From Ceratorhiza oryzae-sativae (taxonomy: Eukaryota; Basidiomycota; Agaricomycetes; Cantharellales; Ceratobasidiaceae): DNA of 64,000 nt. The notes beneath the pieces are model-generated. The model made no database searches and was not told where the DNA came from. It worked only from the letters and a program-made list of their open reading frames with translations. This document shows positions 23,629-35,200 of the stretch, piece by piece. The position numbers and the translations under genes are program-made. The DNA lies in contig JARWMV010000252.1 in NCBI GenBank assembly GCA_030998015.1, positions 682,001 to 746,000 of the forward strand. The letters run 5' to 3'. Positions within the stretch are counted from its first letter, which is position 1, and every line of letters starts with the position of its first letter.

Positions 23629-24925
23629 ATGCCTTGTGCTATTAGTCTCCCTCTTCCTACTGCTCGACTCAATGCTGGGTTTACCGTCCGGGACGACACC
23701 TTGCTCTACGCAGACATTCCACGCGTTCCCATCGACCAGCTCCGAAAGCTTTTGTCTCGTGGTTCCGGAAAGGTTGTTCGAGAGGGCGAGAGGTAGGAAT
23801 TCTAGCATACGGCGTTGCCAACAGATTTTACTCACTGTATGCGTCCTACTTAGACCAAAAGTATGGTTCCGAGCTCAGTGCGCGCACTACGGCCTCCCCA
23901 CTGATGGCACCCTGGCTATGCTTCGGCTATATCTGGAAAATTCTCTAAAGTCTTTCCAAGAGCGAATGCGAGAGAAATCCGAACGACTCGAAAAGGTGCG
24001 CCTTGCTTTGGAGAAGAAGCCCCGCCGACAAACCGAGAGGCCTGCGGAAAAGGCTCCAAGGACTCTGATTCGGCCCCCAGCTGTCCGTACAAACCTTGCC
24101 AAGTCGGCGTCGTCGTCTAGCTCTGTCGAATCCAGCGGCGTCACCCATGTCGAACCCGTAATTACGACACCGAGAGTCGCCAACGATTCTGTTTCTCCAC
24201 CAACAAGCCTTCCTGTCTTCATTCCTATCGCCAAGCCAGCTCTCCGAAGCTCCGAGGGTACGGAGTTTGACCAGGTTAAACTCAGCATGAAGTTTTCAGA
24301 ATCCAATGGGAGCAGCACCGATACGGAAAGTGAGGCTGACAGTTCCCTATCCATCTCGGAGCTCCAGAAAACGCTGCCCCCTCCTGGTCTTTCATCGCCA
24401 TTATTCCATCCCAATCCGCCACGGGTTGGACGAAATGGAGCGCGATTTCGGGAGCTAGAGAACGACGTTGTGTCTGGCAGGTGGGCGCTGCACGTAACGT
24501 GCAGTACCATGGAGCCATTGCCCGCCCCTTGGCGTGCTGCATCATCCAAGTGGCTTCGGGGAGACATGGACGTACACCTCTCGAAAAACAGGAGGTCGCT
24601 CGCCGCTGAATTTGCACTTTTCGGCCTTGACGGGATCATCAAGTCACAGAGATTCGAACCACGCGGGGAGGGTGTCTGTGTGTGGGTGAGGTTTGTTGCG
24701 CAGATGCCAATCACTACCGCTGCCAATCCGGGAGAAGATGGTCTTCACGAAAATTGCATTTTCGGACCTTCAGATTTGCAGTTTGGGTATCTGAGGTTCT
24801 ATGGGGAAGGAAGAATCAAGGGAATGCTGAGGTGCAAGAGGTACGGAAGGCTCGAATTCGAGGGGGTTCGGATCGGAAAACCAAGAGAGTTGTGCAAGAA
24901 ATGGTGCGATTTTGTTGAAGATTAG
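23629..24925 (+). CDS. SAP-like protein, tandem family copy C (411 aa)
   Basis: Exons 23629-23792 and 23854-24925, one 61-bp intron. The start MPCAISLPLP aligns with copy A. The conserved N-terminal module reads LLYADIPRVPIDQLRKLL and PKVWFRAQCAHYGLPT, followed by a charged helix (SFQERMREKSERLEKVRLAL) that may form a short coiled coil. A Ser/Thr/Pro-rich linker follows. The C-terminal domain (about 257-411) begins DVVSGRWALHVTC, contains DMDVHLSKNRRSLAAEFALFG and GYLRFYGEGRIKGML, and ends CKKWCDFVED. Copy A's middle AT-hook is missing here. The domain pair (SAP-like N-terminus plus unknown beta-rich C-terminus) defines the family. Function unknown. Confidence 0.77.
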
Positions 24926-25377
24926 CGAGCGAATTGGTTGTCCGCATTGTATCCCGTATCGCATTCCTTTTCACTGTATTCATAGGACTTTGCGTTTGAG
25001 AGATTGTCTTCAAGAATAACCATTTGCAGTGGTTTGTATAATTAGGATTCCTCTATGAATTGAAACATCCTTGGACATTGTGATGGGCTTCAACAGGCGT
25101 GCTCCGTGCGTTGGCCAGTGGATGAGTGTATCCAATCACTGGGGCGACGTCTGCTCTGACGACAGCAGGGTAGCATCAAGCCAAAAATTTCAGCCAAACT
25201 TACCATCGCCGAGACACTACGGGTGTCCCCATGGGATGTGATGGTTTGTTCCATAATTATTAGCACACCAAAGTACCCCTATTTACGGTCACATGATTGA
25301 CGCGAACACTATCCTGCGACGGTCTGGACGACTGTGCTGCCGCTTACACCGAAAGTTTTACCATCAGATAAGTTGAA
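24926..25377. other. Intergenic, no supported gene
   Basis: About 0.45 kb between copy C and the dCMP deaminase gene. Nothing recognised. Confidence 0.5.
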
Positions 25378-26659
25378 ATGCTAATCTGTATCGTAGGCAC
25401 TCAATGTTCTGGAAAATCTTCTGTGCGGAGCTATCTCGAGGGACTTGGGTTTCAACATATCCTGTGTGATTCTTGTAAGAAAGCCCTTTGAACATAATAC
25501 ACCCAATAATTCAACGAACAGCATCATATTAGCAGAGTCAGCTCCTGTGGGATCATTCTGCTATCCTGATTTCAACACCTTGCTCAGCAACGTAACCCAA
25601 AACTGGCGAAACGACTTTGTTTGCAGCTCCCTGAAGAGCCTGGATGAGCTTCGTTCCTGTGCTCAGCGGCCGTTCTTTGTTTTGGTTTCAGTCGACGCAC
25701 CGGTATTGACGAGGTGGGGGAGATATAAAAAGCTGTACGTAAATACCATCGTGTTGTCTTGCCTTGACAAACAATCACACAGGCACCCAGAGACATCCCA
25801 GTCTCTGGAAGAATTCCTCCGAAACAGCGATATTGAACGCTTTGGCCCTCGAACTAATTCTACGCACGGCTCTTTGAACGATATCCTAAAAGCATTGCCA
25901 CACGTTTCTGTGACGAACAATTATGAGAGTTTGCCTGAGCTACATATATACCTCGAATCGCTTGCTCTGTGGAGCTCGGAGCGAGTTAGACCAGGATGGG
26001 ACGACTATTTCATGGTATGTTTTATGTTCAATGGGTCAAGGGCTGAGTATTCATAAGCATGTAGCTTTTAGCGTCACTTGCTTCCTTGCGATGCAACTGC
26101 ATGAAACGCCGGGTGGGTGCGGTGCTAGTTCGGAACAAGCGCGTCGTATCTACTGGGTGAGCCGTCAGTTATACCGAGTAGAAAACAGATGCTGATCTGA
26201 TCTGCTTACAGCTACAACGGAACACCCCGCGGACTTCGCAATTGCAACGAAGGCGGGTGCAAGCGATGCAATGGAACGGCCAGGAGTGGTGAAGCGTACG
26301 ATTCCTGCCTCTGCTTGCACGCCGAGGAAAATGCCCTCTTGGAAGCTGGGCATGATCGTGTAGGAGAAAGCGCGACATTGTATTGCAACACGTAAGTTTC
26401 AAGAACCAGGTAAACTGTGCGCAGCATACAAACTCGGTTTTGGGTTCGTAGGTGTCCTTGCTTGCGATGTACAATCAAGATTGTTCAGTCGGGTGTGACT
26501 GAGGTTGTGTACAACAAGAGCTATAGCATGTGAGTCGATACAACTACCAATCATATGTTTATTCATGCTAGCCCCAGGGACGAGGCATCTGCGAATATAT
26601 TTAAGGAGGCTGGGGTAATATTGCGGCAGCACTCGCCTCCGCGAGACCCTCCTATTTAG
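25378..26659 (+). CDS. DCD1: Deoxycytidylate (dCMP) deaminase
   Basis: Zinc enzyme turning dCMP into dUMP for thymidylate synthesis. Like other fungal Dcd1 proteins it has an N-terminal P-loop kinase-like domain: MLICIVGTQCSGKSS carries a Walker A motif. WGRYKK and the region up to WDDYFM link to the deaminase domain. There RRVGAVLV leads to YNGTPRGL and the zinc/catalytic motif HAEENALLEAG, then CPCLRCTIKIVQSGV with the two zinc-binding Cys. The C-terminus is DEASANIFKEAGV and the stop is at 26657-26659. About five introns. Convergent with TTI1; only 120 bp separate the two stops. Confidence 0.88.
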
Positions 26660-26779
26660 CAACGCGATTTGCCTCAAGGATCGATCTTGAAAGTGATGTT
26701 GAAAAATGCAAAAAATGAATCGGTTGTGCTGGCTCTTGATACTTGCAAGCATACACCCAGATTAAACATTCAATTCAAT

Positions 26780-29700
26780 TTATTCCATCTCATTCAAAAC
26801 CAATTCGACGTTATCTCGTACATCCCAGCCCTCGGCCTTTAAAAACTCTGGCAACTTCACACCAGTTCCCTCCCCACCCAGCATCCCACTCAAAACCAAC
26901 CAAACCGCATCCGGATTCCGCTTCGAAACGCTCACATACATCTCCCTTGCAGCACTTTGAACGTCTTCCCTCTCGTCTTTTTTCAAAAACCTCCGACAGG
27001 CCAGCAAGACACCCCACAAAGCGTCGTCCCGAGGATCCACATGCGTCGCTGCACTCGTAAGAGTACGCAAGATCGAAAGATGCAAACGGCCGAGCGTGAG
27101 CGGTCCCAGGTCGTCCATCGCACCCAGTCGAGCAGGGAATGATTTCGGGCGGCGTGTGAGAGTCGTATGTGCCTGGGCTTTCAACATCTTTTCAAACCTC
27201 GGCCAAACGTCGTCCCAGACCCTCCTGGCCATAAAATCGCCTACATGTCGACTGAGGACTTCTACCAGCTCAAACGCCTTTTGAACAACCCATGTTTCCT
27301 TGTCTTCCATCCGGTTCAAGATGAACGGCCAGCTGGCGTGTATAGTTGGCAACAGAGCCGAGGCGCGCAAAGTCGGCGCAGCGGTAGACAAGAGCGAGAG
27401 TATCCGTGCACGGATGTGGGGCGAAGGGTGCGTTAGGAAATACGTCGACCGGGCGATGATCGTTCGGGTGAGGGACTGAGTAGCCGAAAGTGGTGGGGGC
27501 TCAAACAAATCTTTTTCTTGCTTATCCTCTTGGGCGAGTTCGGGTTCTTTGTCCGGGACAGTTCATCTGGATCAAACTCCCGTGTCTCTTCCTTTTTTTC
27601 GCCTCGCGTCTTGAACCACTTTTTAAACTCGTCCCAGATTTCTTCGCCCTTGGGTTCGGGCTCTCTCTCTTCCCTTTCGCCTTCCCTGGCCAAACCTTCG
27701 TCCTCTCGTCCGACGGCCTCGACGACTTCAGCAAGCACGTCCACCAGCGCCTGAACGACAAGTGAATACCCATGATAGTCGTCCAACCTATCAAAGCATT
27801 CGTCCAACACGTCGTACGCCCTGTCCACAATAGCTCGCCCAATCAGACGGATGAGCGCACGCAAGACTTGAAGTGCTTGAATCGAGAGCGAGGGCGTAGT
27901 TGTCGATGGCTGTGAGGCTTGGGTTTGGTATGGGAGAGGAATATTGGTGTAGTTTGAGAACACGGCTAGCCTGCTCGAGACACTTTCGAGCGCATAATCA
28001 AAATTGGCGAGGAGCATGTTTGGAGGGGACGCGTAGCCAAGTGCGTGTGCTGTTTCGCCTAGTGCTGCGTGTGATGTGGAGCTCACCAGTCCAATAGGAG
28101 AGAGCAGACCTTGGAGGAGGGGATATAATGTGTACTGGAGGAGCGTGACGGATGTCGAAGATGCACCAAGAATAACATGTGACGTGCTAATGAGCTGAAG
28201 AGCAAGCGAAGTGTGTTGCGCCTGGAGCTCAAGCGTTCGTTTCCACCCAGACACCGACGGATTCGGGGCTGAAGGTCGATCCAGAGGGTAGTGAGCGGGT
28301 TCAAGCCTTTGACATATTCCGTCTGAACAAGATCAAGCGTTTGCGCCTTTTCTTCCTTTGCTCTGCTCCTGCTCCTGTTTCGGTGGGCTTCCCAGCTGTA
28401 TCGTCCCATAGGTCAGCCACGGCCCTCCCAACCCATCGTGCAGTCTTGGTCACTTTCCCGCTTTTTTCGCCCCGGAACCGCCACCGCTCATCGCACCCCG
28501 AAGAATCGCAAGCGCACACCAAAGCGCCGCAACCTGCCCCTCACCCGCCGCCTCGACCCCAACACCCACGAACCACTCGACGGCGTACATCCCGCCCTCG
28601 CCCGCCGCGCGACCCATGGACGTGAACATTTCTTCCACGTCCCGGTGCGTTTCGGGATCGATGTTTCGCAGTCGGAGGATCGGGAAACTTGGGTCCGAGG
28701 GGGTGGTCGAGGCCGAATCGGGCTCGATAAGTTTGGCGGGTTCGGATAGGGGGATGATGCTGGGGGATGTGAATTGCAGTGTATGCAAGAGCGTGATGCC
28801 CCATTTGTCGATTTTACCGGATGGACCAAGCAGGGTGGATGGGAATTGGGGTGAGAGGTGGGATGAGGTCGTCAATTGTCGAGCGAGCAGCGAGGCGGAT
28901 GAGGTGGGGGAGGCGAGTCGGTGAGGTAATGCTGATAGAGCCCGACTTGTCAGTTCGTTTAGTGGTTCACTCAGATTTGGAGCGAGGTCGTGCAACGAGG
29001 CGAGGGCCGGTTTCGCATCTTCCATTGGTGGTCGTGTGTGATGGGGTAGAGCTGGATAGGCGAGCACCAGAAGATGTCCAAGGAGGAGGGTTTGAGATTG
29101 AGGTAGTGCGCGAGGCGTCGTCCGAAGGACGTCGGCGCAAAGGTGGACGAATGCAAGTCGAGCGACGGGATTTGGATGGGACACGACGGAGGAGAGTGTG
29201 TTGAGCGCAATGTGTGTTTGAGAGGATGTCCCGTTGAGCCAAGAGGGCGTGCGGGGTGTGGTAGCGTCCGAGGGAGGCGGGGGCGAAGAGGAAGAGACGA
29301 GATCGGAGAGGGTCTGAATGTCTTTGAGTGCCCCGTCTTGGACGCACGCTTGGTCGTTTAGCCCCCGGACGATGGCTACTCTCAATACGTCCAACGCCAA
29401 GGCAACGCTTTGGCCTCTTGTCCCTCCGAGCTCGAGTACGACTTTACACATGCCGGATACGACGCCCGGCAAGACGGTTGGAACGTCTTGCGGGTAAAGT
29501 AGTGCTCGATCAGAGCGAGGAGAACCGAGAGAGTCGTTTGCTGGAGGGCGAGGTTTTGAGAAAGCGGATGGGGCAATAGTGCAGAGAGCGCCTTGCCGAG
29601 CGTCGAGACGGGAGTGAGGGATGTGAGCAGAGCGATGCGAGGCTGAGCATCTCTGGGAGGTTCTGCTAGGTCGGGGGATGGCGATCGGAACAGAGCATGT

Positions 29701-30118
29701 AGAGTGTTTGCAGCGGCCAGATGGGTCTCCTCGTCTCGTTTCTGCCCGTCCAGCCCGGCAAGGACCGAGCTGGCCAAGATGACAAGCTGCTCCCACACGC
29801 CAGGATCACACGACCAGAACCATTCCTTGGCGAGGAGGGACAAGACCAGAAAGACTTGCTCGACAACGCGGTTTGGGAGTGTTCGGATGGGATGTCGACG
29901 CAAGATATGGGAGAGCGGAAAGAACACGTACTCGATGAGGGCCGGCGTGAGGTCCGACGATGGGGTGGCCTGGAGCAGCGCGACGAGGGCGGCGAGCGAC
30001 TCGGCCGAGACGGTTGGCTCGCGGAGAAGCGCAGTGCAGACGGGCTTGAGCTGGGCCGAGTCAGCGCTGGACCGGGCGGGGCGACGGGGCTAACCTGGAC
30101 AAAGAGCGGGCTGGACAT
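26780..30118 (-). CDS. TTI1: TTI1, subunit of the TTT (Tel2-Tti1-Tti2) complex (three apparent frame breaks)
   Basis: HEAT-repeat scaffold that with Tel2 and Tti2 stabilises PI3K-like kinases (TOR, ATM/ATR, TRRAP). The start MSSPLFVQ at 30118 joins, across a 44-bp intron, to LKPVCTALLREPTVSAESL. Long helical repeats follow, including VFLVLSLLAKEWFW and PTVLPGVVSGMCKVVLELGG. The family signature VKGLNPLTTL leads into DRPSAPNPSVSGW. The C-terminus has HASWPFILNRMEDKETWVVQ, AFELVEVLSRHVGDFMARRV and WDDVWPRFEKML, typical of Tti1. The frame breaks by one base at about 28356, 28285 and 27554; adding one base at each restores continuity. This is more likely consensus error than gene death. The start is 102 bp from the divergent gene at 30221. 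Confidence 0.83.
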
Positions 30119-30220
30119 GGCGACGGCCCAGCGACGGTCGGAATAGGAAGTCCCGTGGCCATGCTTGTCAAGTATATAACTGCTCGAAATTTGTTTTTGA
30201 TCCCCCCAGTCCTTCCCACC
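30119..30220. promoter_or_regulatory. Short divergent promoter region TTI1 / 30221 gene
   Basis: Only 102 bp separate the ATG of TTI1 (minus) from the ATG at 30221 (plus), so transcription initiation for both must be packed here or inside the flanking genes. An in-frame upstream ATG at 30161 exists for the plus gene. Confidence 0.5.
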
Positions 30221-31922
30221 ATGCAACACGTATTCTCCGTCGGCGGCAACTCGATTACGTTCCGCGCATCGCCGTTTGTGTCGTACAACCACCCGTCGCA
30301 GATGAAGGAGGCGGCCGAAACCCCCAAGGAGCCGACCCCTCCGCCTCCGGCCCCGCCCCCGCCCCAGCAAAAGCTGCTCATCAAGCTGCGGGTGTCCGAT
30401 CTGGGCACCGCGCCCAAGACCAAGGCCAGCGGGGCATCCGACGACGACGAGCCCGAGGGACAGCAGGCGATGGCCGTCCATGACGAGGCGCCGCCCAAGC
30501 GACGCGGTGGGGGCCCCGGATCGCGCGGCAAGCGACGAAAAGTCGAGCAGCCTGCGCCCGGGACACCGACCTCGGACGATGGACTCGGTGTTGCGTGGGA
30601 TTCGAGTGCCAGCGCGGCCCCGACACCGACCAAGCGCGGCGCACGCGGCGGAAAGGGGTCGCGCGGCGGCGGGACAGGGCGGGGGCGGGGCGGGCGGAAG
30701 AGCGGCCTGCAGTGAGCTCGTCGTTTGTCTCTCGATAGTCGTGCGCTGAGCTCCCTTTTCTCTGTCAAGACACCAGGTGTTGCCGGTCCCGATTCCTGGG
30801 ACGCCCGATTCTGTGGGGGAGCGTGCGTATCTCATCCATGCGCCAGTTCAACATCTCATCGTTCTGCAGTGTCGCTCCGCCCTGCGTCCCCGTCGAGCGA
30901 AAGCACATCCAACGTCGCACTCACGCCGACACCCATCTCGACGCCTACCATTCCCATCCCAACCCCTTCCCTCGCCGCAGCCGCCGTCGCGGCGGCTGCG
31001 GCGGCTGCTACACCTCAACCCCAACCTCCTACACCCTCTGAAATAGACCCAGCCTTGTTGGCAACTGCACCAAGGCGTCCGCTCCCGACGCGCGCATTCC
31101 CTGTCCAACCAGCACCCAAAACGAGCGCTCCGACACCCACCACAGGCGGCGGCGGGATCGATTGGAACAAACGGCGAGTGAGGAGGTGGGGTGTCAAGAT
31201 GCGCGAAGTACGCGGTGTAGGCGGAGGCAGTTGGTGGGTTCGGACCTGGGTTGGATGTAAGCCCGCTTGCATTCATTTCGATGGACCAAGAGCTGATTAG
31301 ACGACTAGCCCCAGAATCCGAATACGCCTCTGACCCAACTCGAAACCTCTCGGTACCAAACACACTCGCCCGCTCGTCATCTTCCACATCCCTCGCAACG
31401 AAACCACGCAAAAGCGAAGGCCGTTCGAAATTATCAAACAAAGAGTCCCAGCAAGGGCCTCGGTCTGGTCCTGATGCATCCACACCTAAAATAAAAGTCG
31501 AAAGTCATTATCGGGACCGAGATCAGGAGGGAGTCGAGTTATTAACTGCATTTGCGTCGTCAGGTGGGGCAAGTGGAGGCGGAGGGATCGGTGCCAATCA
31601 CTATCGCGACAAGGAGTATTATCGGGGCGGGGAGAGCAGTGGGACAAGTACCCCTGCTGGCGGAAGTGTTGTTGGTGCGTTGAAACCGGTCGCCAAGTAT
31701 GATCTTGTGACCGATGGGATTGAAGAGGTCGTTCCCCCTCCCACTACCTCTGCTCCTGCTCCTCTGGAAGGAAAAGGAAAGGGGAAAGAAGTGGTGGTCA
31801 ACGGCAAGGGAAAAGAAAAGGCCACAGAAAATGGACTGGTGGAAGAAACACGAGCAAGGTCAGGAAGTGGGTACGAGCAGGCTGCAAGGGATGTCGAGAT
31901 GGAGCTCATGGGCGAGTCCTAG
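30221..31922 (+). CDS. Gly/Arg- and Ser/Pro-rich nuclear protein, possibly INO80 subunit Ies4-like (514 aa)
   Basis: Exons 30221-30711, 30770-30822, 30870-31256 and 31309-31922 sum to 515 codons including the stop. The N-terminus MQHVFSVGGNSITFRASPF precedes a Pro-run and KLLIKLRVSDLG. Basic segments (PKRRGGG, KRRKV, RGGKGSRGGGTGRGRGGRK) look like nuclear-localisation and RGG-type stretches. A poly-Ala block lies in exon 3. Near residue 310, RRVRRWGVKMREVRGVGGG and WWVRTWVG resemble the basic/aromatic motif in fungal Ies4-like chromatin-remodelling subunits; this link is tentative. The C-terminus is charged (VEMELMGES). Gene structure is well supported, function is not. Confidence 0.6.
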
Positions 31923-32210
31923 TCGGACAGTTTCCTCACACATATACGCAAAAAACGAGCCACCTTTGGACCAGTTTTTTTTTATCTTTGCTGTCCTATT
32001 CTCTTGTACATTCGTTATTGTCCATAATACATTCCTTTTCGCTTTTTCCGATCTACAAACCACAGACGCGCGTCATGGCAATACGTGTAGATTAATTTAT
32101 CTTATCACAAAGACACAGCCACTCTACCACGACGCAGCTCTTACTCTTCCCATCCACCACCACTTTCTGCTCGACTCTGCAGTATACCCTTGCACGACCG
32201 CAGAGCCAAC

Positions 32211-35200
32211 ATGTCCGAATCGGATCCGAAAGCCGTTATGCTCGCTCAAGCTCGGGATATTCGTTGGTTAAACATCCTTCGTTTAAAGACTATTGAGTGA
32301 CTTGGGATTATAGTGGGTATACCCGACTCTCTTGCCAACGACCCGAAATACAAGAAATACGTCAGCCAGGTGGACAAGTGTCTCGCGACGTTTGACAATG
32401 TCCACGAGTGGGCGGATTTTATTGCGTTTTTGACCAAACTGCTCAAGGTTTGTCTGTCTTGCTCTCCCCCTTTGACTGACTCACATGTACGTTATATTGT
32501 GACGGCGATGGACAAAACAGGCATTCCAGTCGTTTATGCAATACAAAGAGATCCCGCGCAAGCTGGTCGTAGCGAAACGCCTGGCACAATGTTTGAATCC
32601 CGCTTTGCCCAATGGAGTACATCAGCGTGCGTTGGATGTCTATGCGCACGTGTTGGCTGTGCTGGGGGTAAGTCGAGTTTACTTGGGTGATGGTGTCGTT
32701 GTTCTCATCCTTTGCTTGATCCTATCATTCCTCTTTCGCATCCTTGCTATATCTTTGCCCTCCTAGCTCGATGGCCTGAAGCGCGACCTTCTCCTCTGGT
32801 CGTCTGGGCTCTTCCCTTTCTTCGAATACGCAGCGACCTCTGTCAAACCCGCCCTCCTCAACTTGTATGACACACACTTTCTCCCCCTCGGTCAATCCCT
32901 TCGTCCGGCCACACGTGCACTCATCTTGGCTCTCCTTCCCGGCCTGGAAGAAGAACAAGGCGAGTTTTTCGACAAGGTCCTGGCGCTATTGGATCGATTG
33001 GCCGGTACGGTCGGGACGAGTTTCTTTTTTATGAACGTGTGGCTGGTGTTGGTGAGTGCGCCGAGCGCGCGCGCGCCGGCGTTGAATCTGTTGGCGAGGA
33101 GGTTGCCCAAGGCTGGACCTGATGATGGTAGATATCTTGTTTACCCAAGCCGAGAACCTGGCTGATCCCAATGCGTGACAAAACAGACTTGACTCCAATC
33201 GTGGGGAGTGATACCGGGTTGATGATTCGTGCGTTTGCGGCCGCCTTGGAAGATGAGAATATGCTAGTCCGAAGAGGGATTTTGGAGTTGCTGTGTACGG
33301 CGTTGCGGTTGGATGGGCAAATTATGAAGCAGTGCGTTTTGCCAGATTGCTCGATCTCGAATGTGTACTCATTTAATGCCTAGAGCCCGGCACCCGGACC
33401 GCACCATCTTGATGCGCGCTGCGACTGGGGTGGTACTTCGACGAGACTTGTCGCTTTCTCGACGGCTATTTGCATGGTTGCTTGGGAGTGCTGAAAAGCC
33501 TGCTGCTCAGGTTGCGTATCTGAAAGAGTACGGGTTGGATTTATTGGTCTCGACCCTCAAGGTATGTATCCACAGTTATTCGGATATTCCAATGATTGTT
33601 AACCCCGCTTGGTAGGAGGACATGTATGCTATCAGTCACACGGGGGATACCCGTCCCTTCAAGATCTTTGTATCTCTGCTGGATCGCTGGGAGATTGGAG
33701 GACCCATGACCGAGGCGCTTGTAGTCGATTCGTTGACGGCGTTGCAGTCTGGGTTGGCTCGCGCGGAAAATGCAGACGACGATGTACGTCGGCTGGAGGA
33801 TCAACTAATCAATGTTATTGACACGGTTCTGTAGATCATGATGGCCGCAACGACCTTGTACGAGGCCGTAGAACCACAGATACTATGGCAGCAGCTATAT
33901 ACTGACGCAAGGAGAGAGGTGCTCGAGCATTCCACGAATCCAAAAGTATGTTCTCCCAGACTAGGTGTAGCGTCACGATGACCTTGTTTTAGGGATTGAG
34001 GATGATCAAGTTTATTCTCTTAAAGTTTAAGAAACACGATGAAGAGGTTCAGAGCGTGCATTTACCGCTTGTCTCGACCGCTTTGGCAGAACTGTGTGCT
34101 GTAAGTTCATTCATTCCATGATTGACATCCAGCTCACTTTTTGCAGGAATCCATCTCTAAGCAGACAGAGACGACTCAGGTTCCTGTGATTCGAGACGCT
34201 TTACAGCTGATCGCAGACACGATACCCCATACCCCATCGACTGCGCTGCTCACGAGACTAGATGTCTTTGCGACAGTCGATCCTGCGGAACCTCCCACAT
34301 CACCTCTTTCTCTCGAAGGCACGACCATCGCTTCTCCTTTTGTCGAAACGACCGAACCGGGCCAGCCTCCAACTTCTCCGGCCCCTAGGCCTCATGGTGC
34401 GATCGGTCGCGCAGACGTGTTCTACGGAGTACCGCAATCTGTGTCGGATCTTCTTCCCATATCCGAGCGTCCGCATGATTCCATACCGTTTGGCACGCTT
34501 TTTGAGGATGCTGCGGCGATTTGCAAGCGTCCTTACGTCAGACTTGCGACAGGTCTGATGAGCACGCTATTGGTTCGATTGAAGGACAAGGTAGACGTAT
34601 CGGTCACGGTTGGCTGGAAACCGGAGAGTTGGCTAACGCAAGTTATACATGAAATCCAACAAGTGCGAGCTTATACTTGCATACATTGGCCTAGTTAACC
34701 ATCTTTTCAGGCGTCTCCTTTTGTGGTTGTAGACTCGGTTGTCAACTTGATTGTGAAGCTTCGAAAGTCGAACGTTGTTCAGCCTGGGTTGAAGGTTCAC
34801 AAACGGCGGGAAATCGAGCAAATCGTTCATTTGGTGAGCAACGAGTCAATCTCATTTGTAGGTTTTGATTAATGTAGTGCATCCAGCTACTAGGGTATCT
34901 CAAACCGAAATTCACGCCCTATCACGTACGGGCAGTTCAACTCTTGTGGGATGTGCAGGATATTCTACCGCACCATGACTTTGAATCAATTATCGCCAAA
35001 AGTCTATCAGCTCAATCTCAAGGGCAAGGCGATGCGTACGAAGCGTTTGGGGTTCTCTGGCGCCTGACAGGTTATGTGCGCTCTCGTATCGACCAAGGTA
35101 TGCGCGTGCTGACACCTGGTATACAGACGACTCGCTTGTGCCCGGATATCGCTGCAAGGTACCACTGTTCATCGTTTTGGACACGCTTAAAAGTGAAGAC

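Noticed and set aside
23887..24726. 279-aa minus-strand open frame
   Set aside because: It is antisense to the SAP-like copy C coding exon, Ser-rich without a domain; the plus-strand protein has a conserved paralog, so this is a shadow.
30155..30220. Upstream in-frame start (MAMLVKY...) for the Gly/Arg-rich gene
   Set aside because: It would place the start 40 bp from the TTI1 ATG; the ATG at 30221 in a better context (CCACCATG) is preferred.
29666..30835. 389-aa minus-strand open frame over the TTI1 start
   Set aside because: It is a shifted frame of TTI1 and of the neighbouring GC-rich gene; the true TTI1 exon is in another frame with conserved sequence.
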